Of a stretch of 27,777 nt of DNA, positions 12,024 to 20,469 are shown piece after piece; the stretch's first letter is position 1; each line of letters starts with the position of its first letter. Under the pieces are notes generated by a model that did not search any database, had not been told where the DNA came from, and saw only the letters and a program-made list of their open reading frames with translations. Both the position numbers and the translations under genes were made by a program. Where the stretch lies: positions 1 to 27,777 of the IMG/VR virus record IMGVR_UViG_3300042473_001572; one strand, 5' to 3'. Source of the stretch: a virus.

Positions 12024-14561
12024 GTGGCAGCAGAGAATATTGACAATACCGTTAATGGTACTGGGCTATTCAATGCCAAAATCCCTGGTCTTTCAGATGC
12101 AGCCGATATTCAGGCAGCGCTAAGGCTTTACCACTACGGTTCCTATGCTTATGACGGAGCAAATACAAACGTTTCAAACCTTTTGCCTAACTCAATTGCA
12201 AAACACCTTCAAAACCTTGTAGATGCCGATGCAGCAGAAATAGTAAATAGAAATGCAGCCATCGCAGCACACAATGCAGCCACAATAAATGTTCACGGAA
12301 TAGCAAACACAGCCCTTCTTGCAACAAAAGCATATGTTGATTCCGAAATAGACAACTCGACAGTAGATCAGTCTACACTTGCTGGAGTTGGAATTGAATG
12401 GAATTCAGGAACAGACCAATTTGATCTTGAGCCAAGCATTTCAAATATCTCAACAGTTATTACAAAAAATTCTAGTTTTACATTAGAGTTAGCAGATGTT
12501 AGCAAGACTATTCTTCTTGATACTTCTTCTGCGATGACTTTAACTGTGCCGTCAAATTCTTCTGTTGCTATTCCAGTTGGATATCAATATCATTTTGTTG
12601 AGATTGGAACAGGAAAAACAACATTTTACCCTGCTTCTGGTGTAACTATTGGTAGCAAAAATTCACAATTGTTTTTAGATGAAAGATACAGCAAAGGAAC
12701 TCTTGTAAAAGTTGCAACAGATAGTTGGATTTTGTATGGAGATGTTTATGAAGGCGCTTCTACTCCAACTCCAACAAGTCCTACACCTACTACTCCAACA
12801 AGTCCAACACCAACAGTTGCACCAACACCAACAAGTCCAACACCAACAGTTGCACCAACACCAACAGTTGCACCAACACCAACAGTTGCACCAACACCAA
12901 CAGTTGCACCAACACCAACAGTTGCACCAACACCAACAGTTGCACCAACACCAACAGTTGCACCAACACCAACCACTCCAACCCCAGCAGGACCTACCCC
13001 AACACCAACTACTCCTACCCCAACTACTCCTACCCCAACCACTCCTACACCAACCACTCCTACACCAACTACTCCTACACCAACAAGTCCTTTGTACACA
13101 AACTATTACGGATTCTGTTCACAAACCCAAACACCACAAGGACCTTTTGGACCTTTTAACATTTCTTGCCAGGCTTTGTATGACACACAAGAAGCAGCAG
13201 ATGGATATCCACCAATTGGATGGGTTTGCGGACCAACATTAGCAGCAGGAACTCCAAGCAATAATTGCCAGTCATCTCCTACTCCTACTCCAACTACTCC
13301 TACACCAACTACCCCAACACCAACTACTCCTACACCAACTACTGGACAAAATACCTATTACTTTAGTTGCACTGATTCACAGTGTGGTTCAGTTGTTGCT
13401 TCGTCAACTGATGCAGCAACTCCACTTGCAAACTCATATTGCCAATCTATAGCAGATTCAGGAGTAACAAATGTTATGGTTGGCGGAGTGTCATTAACAC
13501 AAGTACCTGGTTGTGGACCAACACCAACGCCAACGCCAACACCAACTACCCCAACACCGACTACTCCAACACCAACCACTCCAACACCTACAGCGCCACA
13601 ACTACTTGCAAGATCATCTTTCTGCAGTAATGGAGTATGTCAAACATATGTTAGCGTTGGGCCCAACAACGATGATTGCGGAGTAAATGAAGCCTTCGTA
13701 AATGGAAACTATGCTAATGTAACCAACTATACTTGCGTTGTTGCAACTACAACACCAGCGTGTCCAAGTTGTACAACACCTACCCCAACACCAACTACTC
13801 CTACACCAACTACACCAACACCAACTACCCCAACTCCTACTACCCCAACTCCTACTACCCCAACACCAACTGCTTCAACAATTTTTTGTCCTTCATTAGG
13901 ATATAATGTTCCAACAAGTGGCTATCCAGGAAACTGTCCTGGAGCATCACCTACCCCAACGCCTACTACCCCAACACCAACTACCCCAACACCAACTACC
14001 CCAACACCAACTACCCCAACACCAACTACCCCAACGCCTACTACCCCAACGCCTACTACCCCAACGCCTACGGCAGCACCAATAACATGCCCAGAACCAG
14101 GATCATGGAGCGCTTGGAGTACTTGCTCTGGAGGAACACAGAGCAGATCAAGAACTAACTATACTCTTGTTGTCACAGGACCAAATGCTTTCTGCGAGCC
14201 TTATATAGAGGAACAAAGTCAGTCTTGTGTAACACCTACCCCAACTCCTACTACCCCAACACCAACTACCCCAACTCCTACTACCCCAACACCAACTACC
14301 CCAACGCCTACTACCCCAACACCAACTACCCCAACACCAACTACCCCAACACCAACTACCCCAACACCAACTACACCAACACCAACTACACCAACACCAA
14401 CAACACCAACACCAACATCACCAGCAGCATCAGGTAGAACATGTACATCAGGAAATATTTCTATGGGTGTCTGTTCAGGTCCTGGCTGTGACAATAGCGG
14501 TTGTTCAACAGGTTCTGTTTGTTCGGCAAATGTTGGAAATTACAGTGGAACAGGATGTTAA
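12024..14561 (+). CDS. Tail fibre with mucin-like Pro-Thr repeats and Cys-rich modules
   Basis: An 845-aa protein. Residues 1-245 resemble the fibre encoded at 25347: the [14 protein letters not shown] and [12 protein letters not shown] segments, then a beta domain ending [10 protein letters not shown]. In the other protein this domain is the C-terminus; here it is followed by about 600 residues of PTPTT and PTVAPT repeats interrupted by six Cys-rich modules at about residues 357-417, 442-498, 524-585, 617-642, 687-735 and 801-845. Module 5 (C689 to C735) has WSAWSTC (695-701) and RSR, a thrombospondin-1-like pattern. Pro-Thr repeats are typical O-glycan carriers in eukaryotic mucins; glycosylation here is inference. 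The start is GTG 12024. Repeats encoded by 12- and 18-bp units make copy number likely to vary. Confidence 0.8.
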   Translation: MAAENIDNTVNGTGLFNAKIPGLSDAADIQAALRLYHYGSYAYDGANTNVSNLLPNSIAKHLQNLVDADAAEIVNRNAAIAAHNAATINVHGIANTALLATKAYVDSEIDNSTVDQSTLAGVGIEWNSGTDQFDLEPSISNISTVITKNSSFTLELADVSKTILLDTSSAMTLTVPSNSSVAIPVGYQYHFVEIGTGKTTFYPASGVTIGSKNSQLFLDERYSKGTLVKVATDSWILYGDVYEGASTPTPTSPTPTTPTSPTPTVAPTPTSPTPTVAPTPTVAPTPTVAPTPTVAPTPTVAPTPTVAPTPTVAPTPTTPTPAGPTPTPTTPTPTTPTPTTPTPTTPTPTTPTPTSPLYTNYYGFCSQTQTPQGPFGPFNISCQALYDTQEAADGYPPIGWVCGPTLAAGTPSNNCQSSPTPTPTTPTPTTPTPTTPTPTTGQNTYYFSCTDSQCGSVVASSTDAATPLANSYCQSIADSGVTNVMVGGVSLTQVPGCGPTPTPTPTPTTPTPTTPTPTTPTPTAPQLLARSSFCSNGVCQTYVSVGPNNDDCGVNEAFVNGNYANVTNYTCVVATTTPACPSCTTPTPTPTTPTPTTPTPTTPTPTTPTPTTPTPTASTIFCPSLGYNVPTSGYPGNCPGASPTPTPTTPTPTTPTPTTPTPTTPTPTTPTPTTPTPTTPTPTAAPITCPEPGSWSAWSTCSGGTQSRSRTNYTLVVTGPNAFCEPYIEEQSQSCVTPTPTPTTPTPTTPTPTTPTPTTPTPTTPTPTTPTPTTPTPTTPTPTTPTPTTPTPTTPTPTSPAASGRTCTSGNISMGVCSGPGCDNSGCSTGSVCSANVGNYSGTGC
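12762..14421 (+). repeat. Pro-Thr coding tandem repeats (six blocks)
   Basis: Tandem 12-bp units of the type ACTCCTACACCA (Thr-Pro-Thr-Pro) and 18-bp units ACAGTTGCACCAACACCA (Thr-Val-Ala-Pro-Thr-Pro), in blocks separated by unique Cys-rich segments. All units keep frame. Codons vary between copies (CCA, CCC, CCT), so the array is not a fresh expansion throughout. Confidence 0.9.
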
Positions 14562-14579
14562 TAATATGAAGGAGATATC

Positions 14580-14993
14580 ATGCTAACAGATTCAAGTATT
14601 CTTTATGTCAGAGGAAACGACGGTATTGATGGAGTTCCATTAGTCTGGGTAATAGATGGAGAATGCCTATACGATATACCAACAACAGAAGCATACAGAC
14701 AAATGTTTATTGATAGTGATGTAGTTTTAGATATTTCTAACTTATACCCAGACCATGATGGAGTTACCATTAGGTTTATAAAAGATGGATCAGTAGTAAA
14801 CGAGTTGCAGACCACCGAGTATTTTGGTAGCATATTGCTAAGCAGTCCTCAAGTGTTAAACCTTTTAGATTACCCATACGGAATGTATGTTACCTCTCCA
14901 AATGCCCTTTTTGATGGGGAAAAGTTTATTATAAAAAACCAAGAAATGTCATCATTAATGCCATGGCACCCAATACAAAATAGACAGCCTTAA
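14580..14993 (+). CDS. Hypothetical virion-region protein (137 aa)
   Basis: A 137-aa acidic protein (MLTDSSILYVRGNDGIDGVP at the start). AAGGAG (14568-14573) precedes ATG 14580, 18 nt after the Pro-Thr fibre stop, so it is probably co-transcribed with it. It may be a chaperone or capping protein for the fibre, but no family is recognised. A short inverted repeat (ACCC/GGGT) and the promoter at 15002 follow. Confidence 0.6.
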   Translation: MLTDSSILYVRGNDGIDGVPLVWVIDGECLYDIPTTEAYRQMFIDSDVVLDISNLYPDHDGVTIRFIKDGSVVNELQTTEYFGSILLSSPQVLNLLDYPYGMYVTSPNALFDGEKFIIKNQEMSSLMPWHPIQNRQP

Positions 14994-15001
14994 CCCATAT
15001 A

Positions 15002-15034
15002 GGGTATAATGGTTTGTATCTATTTAAAAAGGAG
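15002..15034 (+). promoter_or_regulatory. -10 promoter and RBS of the modification operon
   Basis: GGGTATAAT (15002-15010; the TG extension is missing) and AAAAAGGAG (15026-15034), 5 nt before GTG 15040. This promoter would drive the coupled genes 15040-20422. Confidence 0.6.
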
Positions 15035-15039
15035 TTATT

Positions 15040-15270
15040 GTGGCAAAATCAAGGTGGCAAGAATATAAAGAAAAAAACGGAGTAACTCCGCTAGATTTAT
15101 TAAATCCAATGACAAAACATGCTGCTGAAGATTTGGCAACATCAAGAATGTCAATATGTAGAGGATGTCCAGAATTAATTAAACTTACAACACAATGTAA
15201 AAAATGTGGATGCTTTATGGCAGCAAAAACAAAGTTAGAGGCAGCAAAATGTCCAATAGGAAAGTGGTAA
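15040..15270 (+). CDS. Small zinc-ribbon protein (76 aa)
   Basis: A 76-aa protein with C40, C43, C53, C56, C58 and C71. The block CRGCPE ... CKKCGCFM ... KTKL ... CPIGKW is a compact zinc ribbon that I recognise from many phage genomes, without a known function. It starts at GTG 15040 and stops 1 nt before the dioxygenase ATG at 15272. As first gene of the modification operon it may support the enzymes or be an unrelated DNA- or protein-binding factor. Confidence 0.75.
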   Translation: MAKSRWQEYKEKNGVTPLDLLNPMTKHAAEDLATSRMSICRGCPELIKLTTQCKKCGCFMAAKTKLEAAKCPIGKW

Positions 15271-15271
15271 A

Positions 15272-15877
15272 ATGATAAAAGAAGAAATTGCCCCAGGAAT
15301 TATGGTTTATAGCGATGTAATTCCTTATAGCGAGCAGTTACATAAAGATCTTGAAGAAGGAATGCTTTCTGCAAATTTACAATGGGTAGGGGCCACAGTT
15401 CAAGATGAAAAATATTCTCAGCCAACGCTAAACACAAAAACTAGAGATACACAAACTATTGGAATACCATATTCAGGTCAAACAAGTAGCACAGAAAATG
15501 TAAACATGCAAGAGTTGTTTTTTATAAACTTAAACAACTTATTTTTTGAAAACTTTGACCCAATTGAAAAAGACTATATGTTGGCATATGGAATATTTTC
15601 TGAATGGCATGATCAATATGGAATTTTAAAATATGGTCAAGGGCAACAGTTTACTAATCATATAGATGATCATCCTAGTTATCATAGAAGAATTTCTACT
15701 GTATATTATTTAAATGATGACTATACAGGAGGAGAAATTAAGTTTCCAAGATTTGGAATTACTTACAAGCCAAAAGCAAATCAGATGATAGTCTTTCCAT
15801 CAACATATGTATATAACCATTCTGTGTCTCCAGTAATTGAAGGCGAAAGGTATGCAGTAGTTAGTTGGTTAAAATGA
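15272..15877 (+). CDS. 2OG-Fe(II) dioxygenase (prolyl-4-hydroxylase-like)
   Basis: A 201-aa dioxygenase. The iron ligands are H130-x-D132 (FTNHIDDHP) and H183 (VYNHSVSP), and R193 (GERYAVVSW) is the probable 2OG ligand. The typical YYLNDDYTGGEIKFPRFG block lies at 145-162 and KPKANQMIVFPS at 166-177. Sequence and length fit the P4Hc-type catalytic domain. It would hydroxylate a side chain with Fe(II), O2 and 2-oxoglutarate. It overlaps the second dioxygenase gene by 4 nt (ATGA). The neighbouring hydroxyproline-GlcNAc-transferase-like enzyme makes protein-proline hydroxylation a natural hypothesis. Confidence 0.9.
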   Translation: MIKEEIAPGIMVYSDVIPYSEQLHKDLEEGMLSANLQWVGATVQDEKYSQPTLNTKTRDTQTIGIPYSGQTSSTENVNMQELFFINLNNLFFENFDPIEKDYMLAYGIFSEWHDQYGILKYGQGQQFTNHIDDHPSYHRRISTVYYLNDDYTGGEIKFPRFGITYKPKANQMIVFPSTYVYNHSVSPVIEGERYAVVSWLK

Positions 15878-16440
15878 AAAGTCCAACATTAATAAACAAC
15901 TTGCTAAGCAATCAAGAATATCTTACACTTATGGAGTCATTAAAAACCCCTAAAAATTTTGCTTTTGATGCTGGATTTAGTAGGTATAATGTTGGAGAAG
16001 GAGGCTTACCAATTCTTGGTAAGTTAGCAGAAAAACTAACAAAAACAGCAAGACAAGTATTTAATAGCGAAACGTTAATACCAACATATACACTTTTTGC
16101 ACACTATGAAGGACAAGATCCTGCTCCAAGTCTTTATAAGCATAAAGATGACAATGCTTGTACCTATACGCTTGATATGTGTGTATATCAAAATGAGCCT
16201 TGGGATTTGTGGGTAGATGGAAATAATTACACCCTTTATCCAAACCAAGCATTAGCATATTACGGCAATGATCAACTACATTGGCGTGAAGATTTTCCCA
16301 ACCCAGAAACAAATCATGTTGCTATGATCTTTTTTCATTTTGTAGAGCCAGATCATTGGTGGTTTACAAAAGGTCGTTCTTATTTAGAAGTTATAAGAAA
16401 CAACATATCAGAAGAAGTTTGGCTGGAAAAAAATAAATGA
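15874..16440 (+). CDS. Second 2OG-Fe(II) dioxygenase-like protein
   Basis: A 188-aa protein of the same superfamily but a different subgroup from its neighbour: H90-x-D92 (LYKHKDDNACTYTLD) and H136 (QLHWRED) or H148 as the distal histidine, with a barrel strand VAMIFFHFV near the end. The 2OG-binding Arg/Lys is less clear than in the neighbouring protein. ATG 15874 overlaps the preceding stop as ATGA and is preferred over TTG 15865. The stop overlaps the next start (ATGA). Confidence 0.75.
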   Translation: MKSPTLINNLLSNQEYLTLMESLKTPKNFAFDAGFSRYNVGEGGLPILGKLAEKLTKTARQVFNSETLIPTYTLFAHYEGQDPAPSLYKHKDDNACTYTLDMCVYQNEPWDLWVDGNNYTLYPNQALAYYGNDQLHWREDFPNPETNHVAMIFFHFVEPDHWWFTKGRSYLEVIRNNISEEVWLEKNK

Positions 16441-17342
16441 GTAGTATTTTTATAAATATAGCGGCTTATCATGATTATGAATTAGGTAAAACAATAGACA
16501 GTTTGATTAACAATAGTTCTAAAAACAATGATTTATTTTTTGGGGTCCATTATGTTTATGAAGATGAAGACAATATAAATGCTCCACAGTATGAGAATGT
16601 TGATTATTTAATTAGTAAGGCACCAGAAAATCTTGGGGTTGGAACAGGAAGGTATTTGGCAAACACTTTGTACAAAGGCCAAGACTACTATATGGTTATA
16701 GATTCTCACTCTAGAATGGTAAAAAATTGGGACGAGTACCTTGTAGAAGATATCTTGATGTATCAATCTGAAGGCCATCAAAAACCAGTTTTAACATGCT
16801 ACCCAGCATCATATTGGTATGATGAAGAAGGAAATGAAGTTTTAGGTGACAATTACGGACCACAAAATATAGATTTTAATAAAGATGAATACTCTCAAAA
16901 TCGTTTTAAGGCAGAGTTGAACACTACAAATTCAGGTGCTATAAGTAATAGTAAATACCAAAAATCTATATCTGGAGGTTTTACTTTTACAACAGCACCA
17001 TATATTCAGTTAAATAAAGAAATAACATTTGCTGAAGAATTTGCTGTAGGGGCAATGCTATATACAAATGGATATGACTTATTAATCCCAACCAAACTTG
17101 TAATTCATCATTACTACTCTAATCCTTCAATTGGCAAATTTGAAGAACACAAAAGAAGAAGTATTTGGAAATATGAAAAGAATGAAAAAATTTTGTCTGA
17201 GATATCTAACACTTCGCAAAAAGTTAATTATAAAATGTTTAATGAAAATATAGTTGGAAGTGGGTTTCTTGGTTCTGAAAGAACGCTAGACCAATATGCT
17301 GAATATGCAAACCTTGATTTTAAAGAAAGAATCTTTCTATGA
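16437..17342 (+). CDS. GlcNAc-transferase-like (Skp1-hydroxyproline GnT family)
   Basis: A 301-aa glycosyltransferase whose layout matches the family of Dictyostelium Skp1-hydroxyproline N-acetylglucosaminyltransferase (Pfam GlcNAc family): IAAYHDYELGKTIDSL (8-23), GVGTGRYLAN (67-76) and YYMVIDSHSRMVKNWD (84-99), where D89-S90-H91 is the DxD-like metal site. A later acidic block FAEEFAVGAMLYTNGYDLL (about 201-219) also fits that family. The known members attach GlcNAc to a hydroxyproline made by a prolyl hydroxylase. Here it lies immediately downstream of two dioxygenase genes, with ATGA overlaps on both sides. The acceptor and sugar are not proven; a generic GT2-type activity is the alternative. 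Confidence 0.75.
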   Translation: MSSIFINIAAYHDYELGKTIDSLINNSSKNNDLFFGVHYVYEDEDNINAPQYENVDYLISKAPENLGVGTGRYLANTLYKGQDYYMVIDSHSRMVKNWDEYLVEDILMYQSEGHQKPVLTCYPASYWYDEEGNEVLGDNYGPQNIDFNKDEYSQNRFKAELNTTNSGAISNSKYQKSISGGFTFTTAPYIQLNKEITFAEEFAVGAMLYTNGYDLLIPTKLVIHHYYSNPSIGKFEEHKRRSIWKYEKNEKILSEISNTSQKVNYKMFNENIVGSGFLGSERTLDQYAEYANLDFKERIFL

Positions 17343-18106
17343 ATAATGCAATAGTGTATTCTTTTCATGTTAGAGAATCTTCAATATTAGAAAATAGATG
17401 TTACAAACAACTAGTATACTCTTTACACACACTAAGAAAATTCAATAAAGACATAATGGTATACGTCTATATCTCTCCAACTTTAGCATCAGAAAATATT
17501 GACTTTGGGAAAAATGTAGTTGTAGTACCATTTCAAAATATTGATGAAGAAGGCTGGCCAGAAGATTGGACTAAGTTGGGGTACCAGCAGTTTTTAAAAC
17601 ATAGATGGGAAAATGCGATCTACTCAGTAGAAAATTATAACTTAGACAATGTCCTATATTTAGATACTGATACAGTTTTTTATGATGATGTTAACAAACT
17701 ATTTAACAAGTATGGAAATACAAATCATCTTTGGGCAAAACCAGACAACAGTGACGACCTAATGAATAAGGTTGAGGTTTGGCCAGGTATAAATGATGGT
17801 CAATTCTTACTAAGTAAAAATATAGCAAAACGACAAATACTTGAACATATTAAATTTTATGTTAATCACACTCTTAGTTATAATAAAGATAGGCTTACAA
17901 AAGAAGATCATTTGGCTTTGCATTGGGTGTCAGTGCAATATGCAGTTTTTGATTATTTTCAAAATACAAAAAACCCAGTTAAACACTTTGACAGTAGTGA
18001 GGTTATGCTACACTTAGAACCAAACTATAACGATAGGTCAAGCCTAATTCTTCAGCATTACTATAATGGTAATTTTGAAAAAGTAGTCCCAGAGGAGTTT
18101 AGATGA
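17339..18106 (+). CDS. GT-A glycosyltransferase (GT8-like)
   Basis: A 255-aa protein with an N-terminal Rossmann-like region and the block NVLYLDTDTVFYDDV (104-118), where D109 and D111 form the DxD motif of retaining GT8/glycogenin-like enzymes. The later segment VEVWPGINDGQFLLSK (about 147-162) resembles the acceptor-side motif of such enzymes. It probably extends a glycan started by another enzyme. It is joined to both neighbours by ATGA overlaps. The exact family and sugar are uncertain. Confidence 0.75.
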   Translation: MNNAIVYSFHVRESSILENRCYKQLVYSLHTLRKFNKDIMVYVYISPTLASENIDFGKNVVVVPFQNIDEEGWPEDWTKLGYQQFLKHRWENAIYSVENYNLDNVLYLDTDTVFYDDVNKLFNKYGNTNHLWAKPDNSDDLMNKVEVWPGINDGQFLLSKNIAKRQILEHIKFYVNHTLSYNKDRLTKEDHLALHWVSVQYAVFDYFQNTKNPVKHFDSSEVMLHLEPNYNDRSSLILQHYYNGNFEKVVPEEFR

Positions 18107-18624
18107 TAAAAAGTTTAAAAGAAATATCTTTAAGATTAAACTATCCAAGCGATAAAGATACTGCACACAATTATTTGCCAGTTTATCAAGAAGAGTTTAC
18201 TCAAACAGAAAATATAAAAATGCTAGAACTTGGTGTCTGCTATGGAGGATCCCTAGTTCTTTGGAATGAGTTTTTTGTTAATTCTGAAATTCATGGAATA
18301 GATAACGCAAAATATACCGATGCCCCAATTCCTGGAATCTTGCATTTTGGAAAATATGAAGATCTGCACACTACTTTTGAAGACAACTATTTTGACTATA
18401 TTCTTAATGATTCAATGCATTATGCACCAGAACAAATAGATGCATTTAATCTATATTATTCAAAATTAAAATCAGGCGGTAAGTTTTTTATGGAAGACAT
18501 TCCAAATATGGAAAATGTTGCACAAATTGTAAAAACGCTTGAGGGTTATACATTTAAAGTTTATAATGTTAATGCGAGTTCTATTTCAAAAGACAGTATT
18601 ATCCTGGTAGTGTATAAGCCATGA
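18103..18624 (+). CDS. Class I SAM methyltransferase (sugar O-methyltransferase-like)
   Basis: A 173-aa protein with motif I KMLELGVCYGGSLVLW (39-54), the acidic residue D67 (IHGIDNAK) and NDSMH (102-106), corresponding to the DDGSH element in MycE/TylF-type macrolide and rhamnose methyltransferases. It would use S-adenosylmethionine to methylate a hydroxyl of a sugar. It is short for the family (usually 200 or more residues). ATGA overlaps on both sides tie it to the glycosylation operon. The target is inferred from context. Confidence 0.75.
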   Translation: MIKSLKEISLRLNYPSDKDTAHNYLPVYQEEFTQTENIKMLELGVCYGGSLVLWNEFFVNSEIHGIDNAKYTDAPIPGILHFGKYEDLHTTFEDNYFDYILNDSMHYAPEQIDAFNLYYSKLKSGGKFFMEDIPNMENVAQIVKTLEGYTFKVYNVNASSISKDSIILVVYKP

Positions 18625-19625
18625 AAGTTTTAATTACTGGTGTTGCTGGATTTATGGGTAGCCATTTAGCAGATGAGTTTATAAAGCGTGGGCACACAGT
18701 AGTTGGTATTGATAACCTTATTGGTGGCTATTATGAAAACGTTCCAGATGCCGTTGAATTTTATGCGAAAGATCTTGCAGATTTTGATTTAGTTGAAAAA
18801 CATTTTAAAGGCGTTGATCTTGTAGTAAATACTGCTTGTACAGCATATGAAGGACTTTCTGTTTTTAGTCCAGCACTAATAACTAAAAACACATCACACA
18901 TATCAACGGTTGCACTGAGTGCATCAATTAAACACAATGTCAAAAAGTTTGTTCATATGTCTTCTATGGCTAGATATGGAACACAGGACGCTGTTCCTTT
19001 TACAGAAGACATGACTCCAAAACCACAAGATCCATATGGAATTGCAAAATATGCAACAGAATTATTAATTAAAAATTTGTGTGAAACACATGGAATGAAG
19101 TATGTAATTTTTGTCCCTCACAACATTATTGGTCCAAGACAAAAATATGATGATCCTTTTAGAAATGTGGCCTCTATTATGATCAACAGAATGCTTCAAG
19201 GCAAGCAACCAATTATTTATGGTGACGGATCTCAAATGAGATGCTTTTCATTTATGCAAGATGTTGTTGATCCCATGATGATCGCCTGCGAAACAGATGT
19301 AGCAGATAAAATGATAATCAATATTGGTCCAGATGAAGAATTTGTAACAATTAATGAACTTTCTGAAACCATAGCAAAAATACTAAACTTTAATTTAAAC
19401 CCAATATATATGCCTGGAAGACCACAGGAAGTAAAAGATGCCAACTGCTCAGCAGACCTTGCAAGAAAAGTTCTTAACTATACAACCAAGACAAAGTTGG
19501 ATGATGGATTAAAAGAACTTATATCCTGGATTAAAGATCATGGAACAAAAGAATTTAAATATCATATACCACTAGAATTTATTACTGATAAAACTCCACA
19601 GACTTGGACAAACAAATTAATATAA
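18621..19625 (+). CDS. NAD-dependent nucleotide-sugar epimerase/dehydratase
   Basis: A 334-aa extended short-chain dehydrogenase: nucleotide-binding GVAGFMGSH (7-15), D31 for the ribose of NAD, S114/S115 and catalytic Y139-x3-K143 (DPYGIAKYATE). The NIIGPRQKYDDPFRN block (168-182) and GDGSQMRCF are typical of UDP-glucose epimerases and dTDP-glucose dehydratase relatives. It likely makes a nucleotide sugar for the glycosyltransferases. Length is normal. The start overlaps the previous stop as ATGA. Confidence 0.85.
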   Translation: MKVLITGVAGFMGSHLADEFIKRGHTVVGIDNLIGGYYENVPDAVEFYAKDLADFDLVEKHFKGVDLVVNTACTAYEGLSVFSPALITKNTSHISTVALSASIKHNVKKFVHMSSMARYGTQDAVPFTEDMTPKPQDPYGIAKYATELLIKNLCETHGMKYVIFVPHNIIGPRQKYDDPFRNVASIMINRMLQGKQPIIYGDGSQMRCFSFMQDVVDPMMIACETDVADKMIINIGPDEEFVTINELSETIAKILNFNLNPIYMPGRPQEVKDANCSADLARKVLNYTTKTKLDDGLKELISWIKDHGTKEFKYHIPLEFITDKTPQTWTNKLI

Positions 19626-20422
19626 CAAAAGATAAAATACTTTTGACTGGATCTAATGGTTATGTAGGATCAGCAACAAAAAAACTTCTTAAAGAATACG
19701 GATATGAAATAATTGAATTTGATAAAAAAAATAACAAAGATGTAAGAAATATATTTAAACTTGCTTATTTTTTATGCAAAAAGCCTAAAGGCATAATTCA
19801 CCTATCTGCTAAAAAATCTATTCCAGAATCAATAAAGTCCCCAATATCTTATTATTTAAATAACGCTATTTCAACACTGGTTGTTGCCACAGCCTCTGCA
19901 GTTTTTAGAGTTCCAGTTGTCTTTGCATCTTCGGCAGCCGTGTACAATCCGTATAATCCCTATGCTAAGTCAAAACTTTTAGAAGAAAAAATATTAAAAA
20001 TACTATGCAAAAAACTTGTCATTTTAAGATATTTTAATATTGTTGGAAAATCTGAGGGGATAAGTGATGAGCAGGGAAACAACATATTTTCAATAATAAA
20101 CAAAAACCCAAAGATAAAAATAAACAGCATTTACTCAACAAGGGATTATGTTCATATTTTAGATATAGCAAAAGCCAATATTCTATCTATTGAGTATCTT
20201 AAAGATAATGATTTTTTACTTACAGATATTTTTACTGGAAATCAGTTCAATATGATTGATTTAGTTAATGAATATGGGGCTAGTGGTGTCAGTATTGAAT
20301 ATGAAGTTTTAAATTTGCCAGACTTAACTGTCTTGCCAGAAATAGACAACAGGGACCTGCTTGGATGGTCTCCTTCTTATACCTTTTCAGATGGCATTAG
20401 GTCAGAGGTTACTTTTAGGTAA
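19604..20422 (+). CDS. Second NAD-dependent sugar epimerase (GalE-like)
   Basis: A 272-aa extended SDR enzyme: TGSNGYVGS (15-23), SSAAVY (109-114) and Y120-x3-K124 (NPYAKSK), with the RYFNIVG and YVHILDIA blocks of UDP-glucose 4-epimerases. It is shorter than GalE (about 330), lacking parts of the substrate domain. TTG 19604 is the likely start: the frame overlaps the previous gene by 22 nt and no ATG or GTG precedes the nucleotide-binding motif. It is the last gene of the modification operon; the terminator at 20429 follows. Confidence 0.8.
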   Translation: MDKQINITKDKILLTGSNGYVGSATKKLLKEYGYEIIEFDKKNNKDVRNIFKLAYFLCKKPKGIIHLSAKKSIPESIKSPISYYLNNAISTLVVATASAVFRVPVVFASSAAVYNPYNPYAKSKLLEEKILKILCKKLVILRYFNIVGKSEGISDEQGNNIFSIINKNPKIKINSIYSTRDYVHILDIAKANILSIEYLKDNDFLLTDIFTGNQFNMIDLVNEYGASGVSIEYEVLNLPDLTVLPEIDNRDLLGWSPSYTFSDGIRSEVTFR

Positions 20423-20428
20423 TAAAAT

Positions 20429-20465
20429 ACCCCCAAGGATTTCTCCAAGGGGGTATAATATTTTA
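20429..20465. terminator. Bidirectional terminator
   Basis: CCCCC (20430-20434) pairs with GGGGG (20449-20453), with an inner GGA/TCC helix and an AA/AA mismatch between them. AT-rich tails flank it on both sides (TATAATATTTTAT rightward, TATTTTATT leftward). It lies between the convergent genes ending at 20422 and 20470. Confidence 0.85.
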
Positions 20466-20469
20466 TAGA

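Noticed and set aside
12712-13242. Long overlapping frame encoding Gln/His/Leu repeats across the Pro-Thr array
   Set aside because: It is the shifted reading of the 12- and 18-bp repeats; it lacks its own ribosome-binding site, and the Pro-Thr frame continues from a normal fibre N-terminus.
12762-14421. CRISPR array
   Set aside because: Repeats are 12-18 bp, in frame and without unique spacers; they encode Pro-Thr.
12746-14494. Minus-strand frames encoding Val-Gly repeats
   Set aside because: Antisense shadow of the Pro-Thr repeats with no promoter or ribosome-binding site.
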